From assembly GCA_002719955.1 (NCBI GenBank), contig PBFW01000009.1:1-64000 (forward strand): a DNA stretch of 64,000 nucleotides. The letters run 5' to 3'. Position 1 is the first letter of the stretch; each line of letters starts with the position of its first letter. Positions 62,579 through 64,000 of this stretch are shown piece by piece. Under the pieces are notes generated by a model. The model saw nothing but the letters and a program-made list of their open reading frames with translations. It made no database searches and had not been told where the DNA came from. The position numbers and the translations under genes are program-made. The stretch comes from Deltaproteobacteria bacterium. Its GTDB lineage: Bacteria > Myxococcota_A > UBA9160 > UBA4427.

Positions 62579-62722
62579 CCGCCCTCCCGGTGGCCACTCG
62601 ATTCGCTACGGCCCACGATCGCTTCGAACCCGATCACCTCCCCGAGACGCGAAACGGCCGGCCACCCCACAAGGCGACCGACCGTCTCTCCAAGTCGAAC
62701 CCAAATGCGCAGGCCGGCGGCT

Positions 62723-64000
62723 CTAGAGCGACGCAATCTCACCGAGCATCTGCTGAAGCTTGGATTCGTATTCCTTGAGATCGATAGGCGTCTTGGCCAC
62801 ACCCGAATCGATCGCCGCCTGCGCGACCGCGGGAGCGACATAGAGCAGCACGCGCGGATCGAAGGGCTTCGGGATGATATATTTCGGTCCGAAATCGAAG
62901 GATTCACCCGGATAGGCCCTCTTCACCGCATCGGGGACGGCCTCGCCACGCTGCGCGAGCTCCGCCAACGCATGGGTGGCCGCGAGCTTCATCTCTTCGT
63001 TGATCTTGCTCGCACGCACGTCGAGCGCACCGCGGAAGATGAAGGGGAAGCCCAGCACGTTGTTGACCTGATTCGCGTAGTCCGAGCGACCCGTCGCGCA
63101 GATTGCATCGGGGCGCGCGTCCTTCGCATCAATCGGCGTGATCTCCGGATCCGGATTCGCCATGGCGAAGACCATCGGACGATCCGCCATCGATTTGACC
63201 ATCTCCTTCGTGACGACGCCCGCCTGCGAAAGCCCAACGAAGACGTCGCATCCGACCATCGCGTCCGCGAGCGTCCGCGTCGCGGTCTCGGCAACGAACT
63301 CTTCCTTGTACTTGTTGAAGCCCTCGCCGCGCCCCTTGTACATCACCCCACGGCTATCGCACATCAGGATATTCTCGCGCTTCACGCCGAGATCCTTGTA
63401 GAGCTTCGCGCAGGAAATGGCCGCGGCACCCGCGCCCGAAAAGACGACCTTCACATCCTCGATCTTCTTCTGCTGAATTTCGAGTCCGTTCAGCAGCGCT
63501 GCCGCCGAGATGATGGCCGTTCCGTGCTGATCGTCATGGAAGACGGGGATATCGAGAGACTCCTTGAGCCTTTCCTCGATCTCGAAGCACTCGGGGGCGC
63601 GGATATCTTCGAGGTTGATGCCACCGAAGGTCGGCGAGATCAACTCGCAGAACTTGATGATTTCTTCGACGTCCTGACTATCAACCTCGATGTCAAAGAC
63701 ATCGATATCGGCGAAGCGCTTGAAGAGGACGCCCTTGCCCTCCATCACCGGCTTGCCGGCGAGGGCGCCGATATTGCCCAGCCCGAGCACGGCGGAGCCA
63801 TTGCTGATCACCGCGACCAGATTGCCTTTGGCCGTGTACTTGTAGGCGTCCTCGGGATTCTTTTCGATCTCGAGGCAGGGGGCGGCAACACCGGGGGAGT
63901 AGGCCAGCGACAGGTCGTCGGCCGTGACACAATCCTTGGTCGGCACGACCTTGATCTTACCGGCACGACCCTTGGCGTGATATTCGAGGGCATCGTCGTT
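62723..64000 (-). CDS. Malic enzyme (NAD(P)-dependent, MaeB-like), 5' end beyond the window
   Basis: Oxidative decarboxylation of malate to pyruvate. The 425 visible codons run to the right edge without a start; the piece just inside the edge ([20 protein letters not shown]) is the normal N-terminal region. Key segments are [42 protein letters not shown], the NAD(P) loop [17 protein letters not shown] and [12 protein letters not shown]. The protein stops after the malic-enzyme core ([12 protein letters not shown]), so it lacks the phosphotransacetylase-like domain of long MaeB. It is upstream of the biotin carboxylase on the same strand, 144 bases apart. Confidence 0.93.
   Translation of the reverse strand, partial: NDDALEYHAKGRAGKIKVVPTKDCVTADDLSLAYSPGVAAPCLEIEKNPEDAYKYTAKGNLVAVISNGSAVLGLGNIGALAGKPVMEGKGVLFKRFADIDVFDIEVDSQDVEEIIKFCELISPTFGGINLEDIRAPECFEIEERLKESLDIPVFHDDQHGTAIISAAALLNGLEIQQKKIEDVKVVFSGAGAAAISCAKLYKDLGVKRENILMCDSRGVMYKGRGEGFNKYKEEFVAETATRTLADAMVGCDVFVGLSQAGVVTKEMVKSMADRPMVFAMANPDPEITPIDAKDARPDAICATGRSDYANQVNNVLGFPFIFRGALDVRASKINEEMKLAATHALAELAQRGEAVPDAVKRAYPGESFDFGPKYIIPKPFDPRVLLYVAPAVAQAAIDSGVAKTPIDLKEYESKLQQMLGEIASL

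Noticed and set aside
1-64000. CRISPR arrays, rRNA operons and tRNA genes
   Set aside because: No regularly spaced repeats and no conserved rRNA or tRNA cores were seen in the window by eye.

Overview
The window is GC-rich, densely packed bacterial chromosome. Its gene orders recall Deltaproteobacteria-like phyla (Myxococcota, Desulfobacterota, Binatota and relatives): histidine genes next to prmC-prfA and rho, an RNase E/G gene ahead of rplU-rpmA-obgE-proBA-nadD-rsfS, a DnaJ-like/RodZ-HTH gene with a FlhG-type ATPase, and sigma-54 regulators. No rRNA, tRNA or CRISPR was seen, so the lineage is inferred only from gene content and order.

Layout. (1) 1-6.9 kb: minus-strand hisF-hisA-hisH-hisB-hisD, then prmC and prfA. 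(2) 6.9-17.9 kb: an accessory block between prfA and rho. It opens with an integron-type integrase stub fused head to head with a transposase stub. It holds broken genes (GNAT, VOC-like, a possible nitroreductase-like remnant, one unidentified) among intact ones: SDR, AttH/CrtC-like protein, PEP-utilising His-domain protein, SnoaL-like protein, cation transporter, lipoproteins, ABM monooxygenase and a TauE-type exporter. (3) 17.9-25.1 kb: rho, pgeF, rluD-like, DnaJ-like/HTH, FlhG-like and selA on the minus strand. (4) 26.1-35.7 kb: plus-strand RNase E/G, rplU, rpmA, obgE, proB, proA, nadD, rsfS, comF and a DUF2059 protein. (5) 35.7-50.5 kb: mixed metabolism and signalling: crotonase, PAS-HisKA-REC, trxB, an unknown membrane protein coupled to a REC-PAS regulator, glutamate-cysteine ligase, NTPase, M23 and M20 peptidases, aminotransferase. 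(6) 51.3-57.0 kb: a signalling block. (7) 57.2-64 kb: tatB-tatC, SnoaL-like and YceI genes, a shattered phosphoesterase, a biotin carboxylase and a malic enzyme running off the right edge.

The best candidate for an undescribed system is the 51.3-57.0 kb block. A NtrC-like AAA+ module without GAFTGA is fused to a HisKA region whose ATPase half has degenerate N and G1 boxes. It is followed by a canonical sigma-54 NtrC-family regulator, a textbook sigma-54 promoter (55281-55296), a REC-HD-GYP phosphodiesterase whose ATG lies about one promoter length downstream, and an overlapping PilZ protein. This reads as a self-contained route from a signal, through sigma-54, to c-di-GMP output. A second candidate is the accessory pair of an AttH/CrtC-like protein and a PEP-utilising His-domain protein with no ATP-grasp partner in view.
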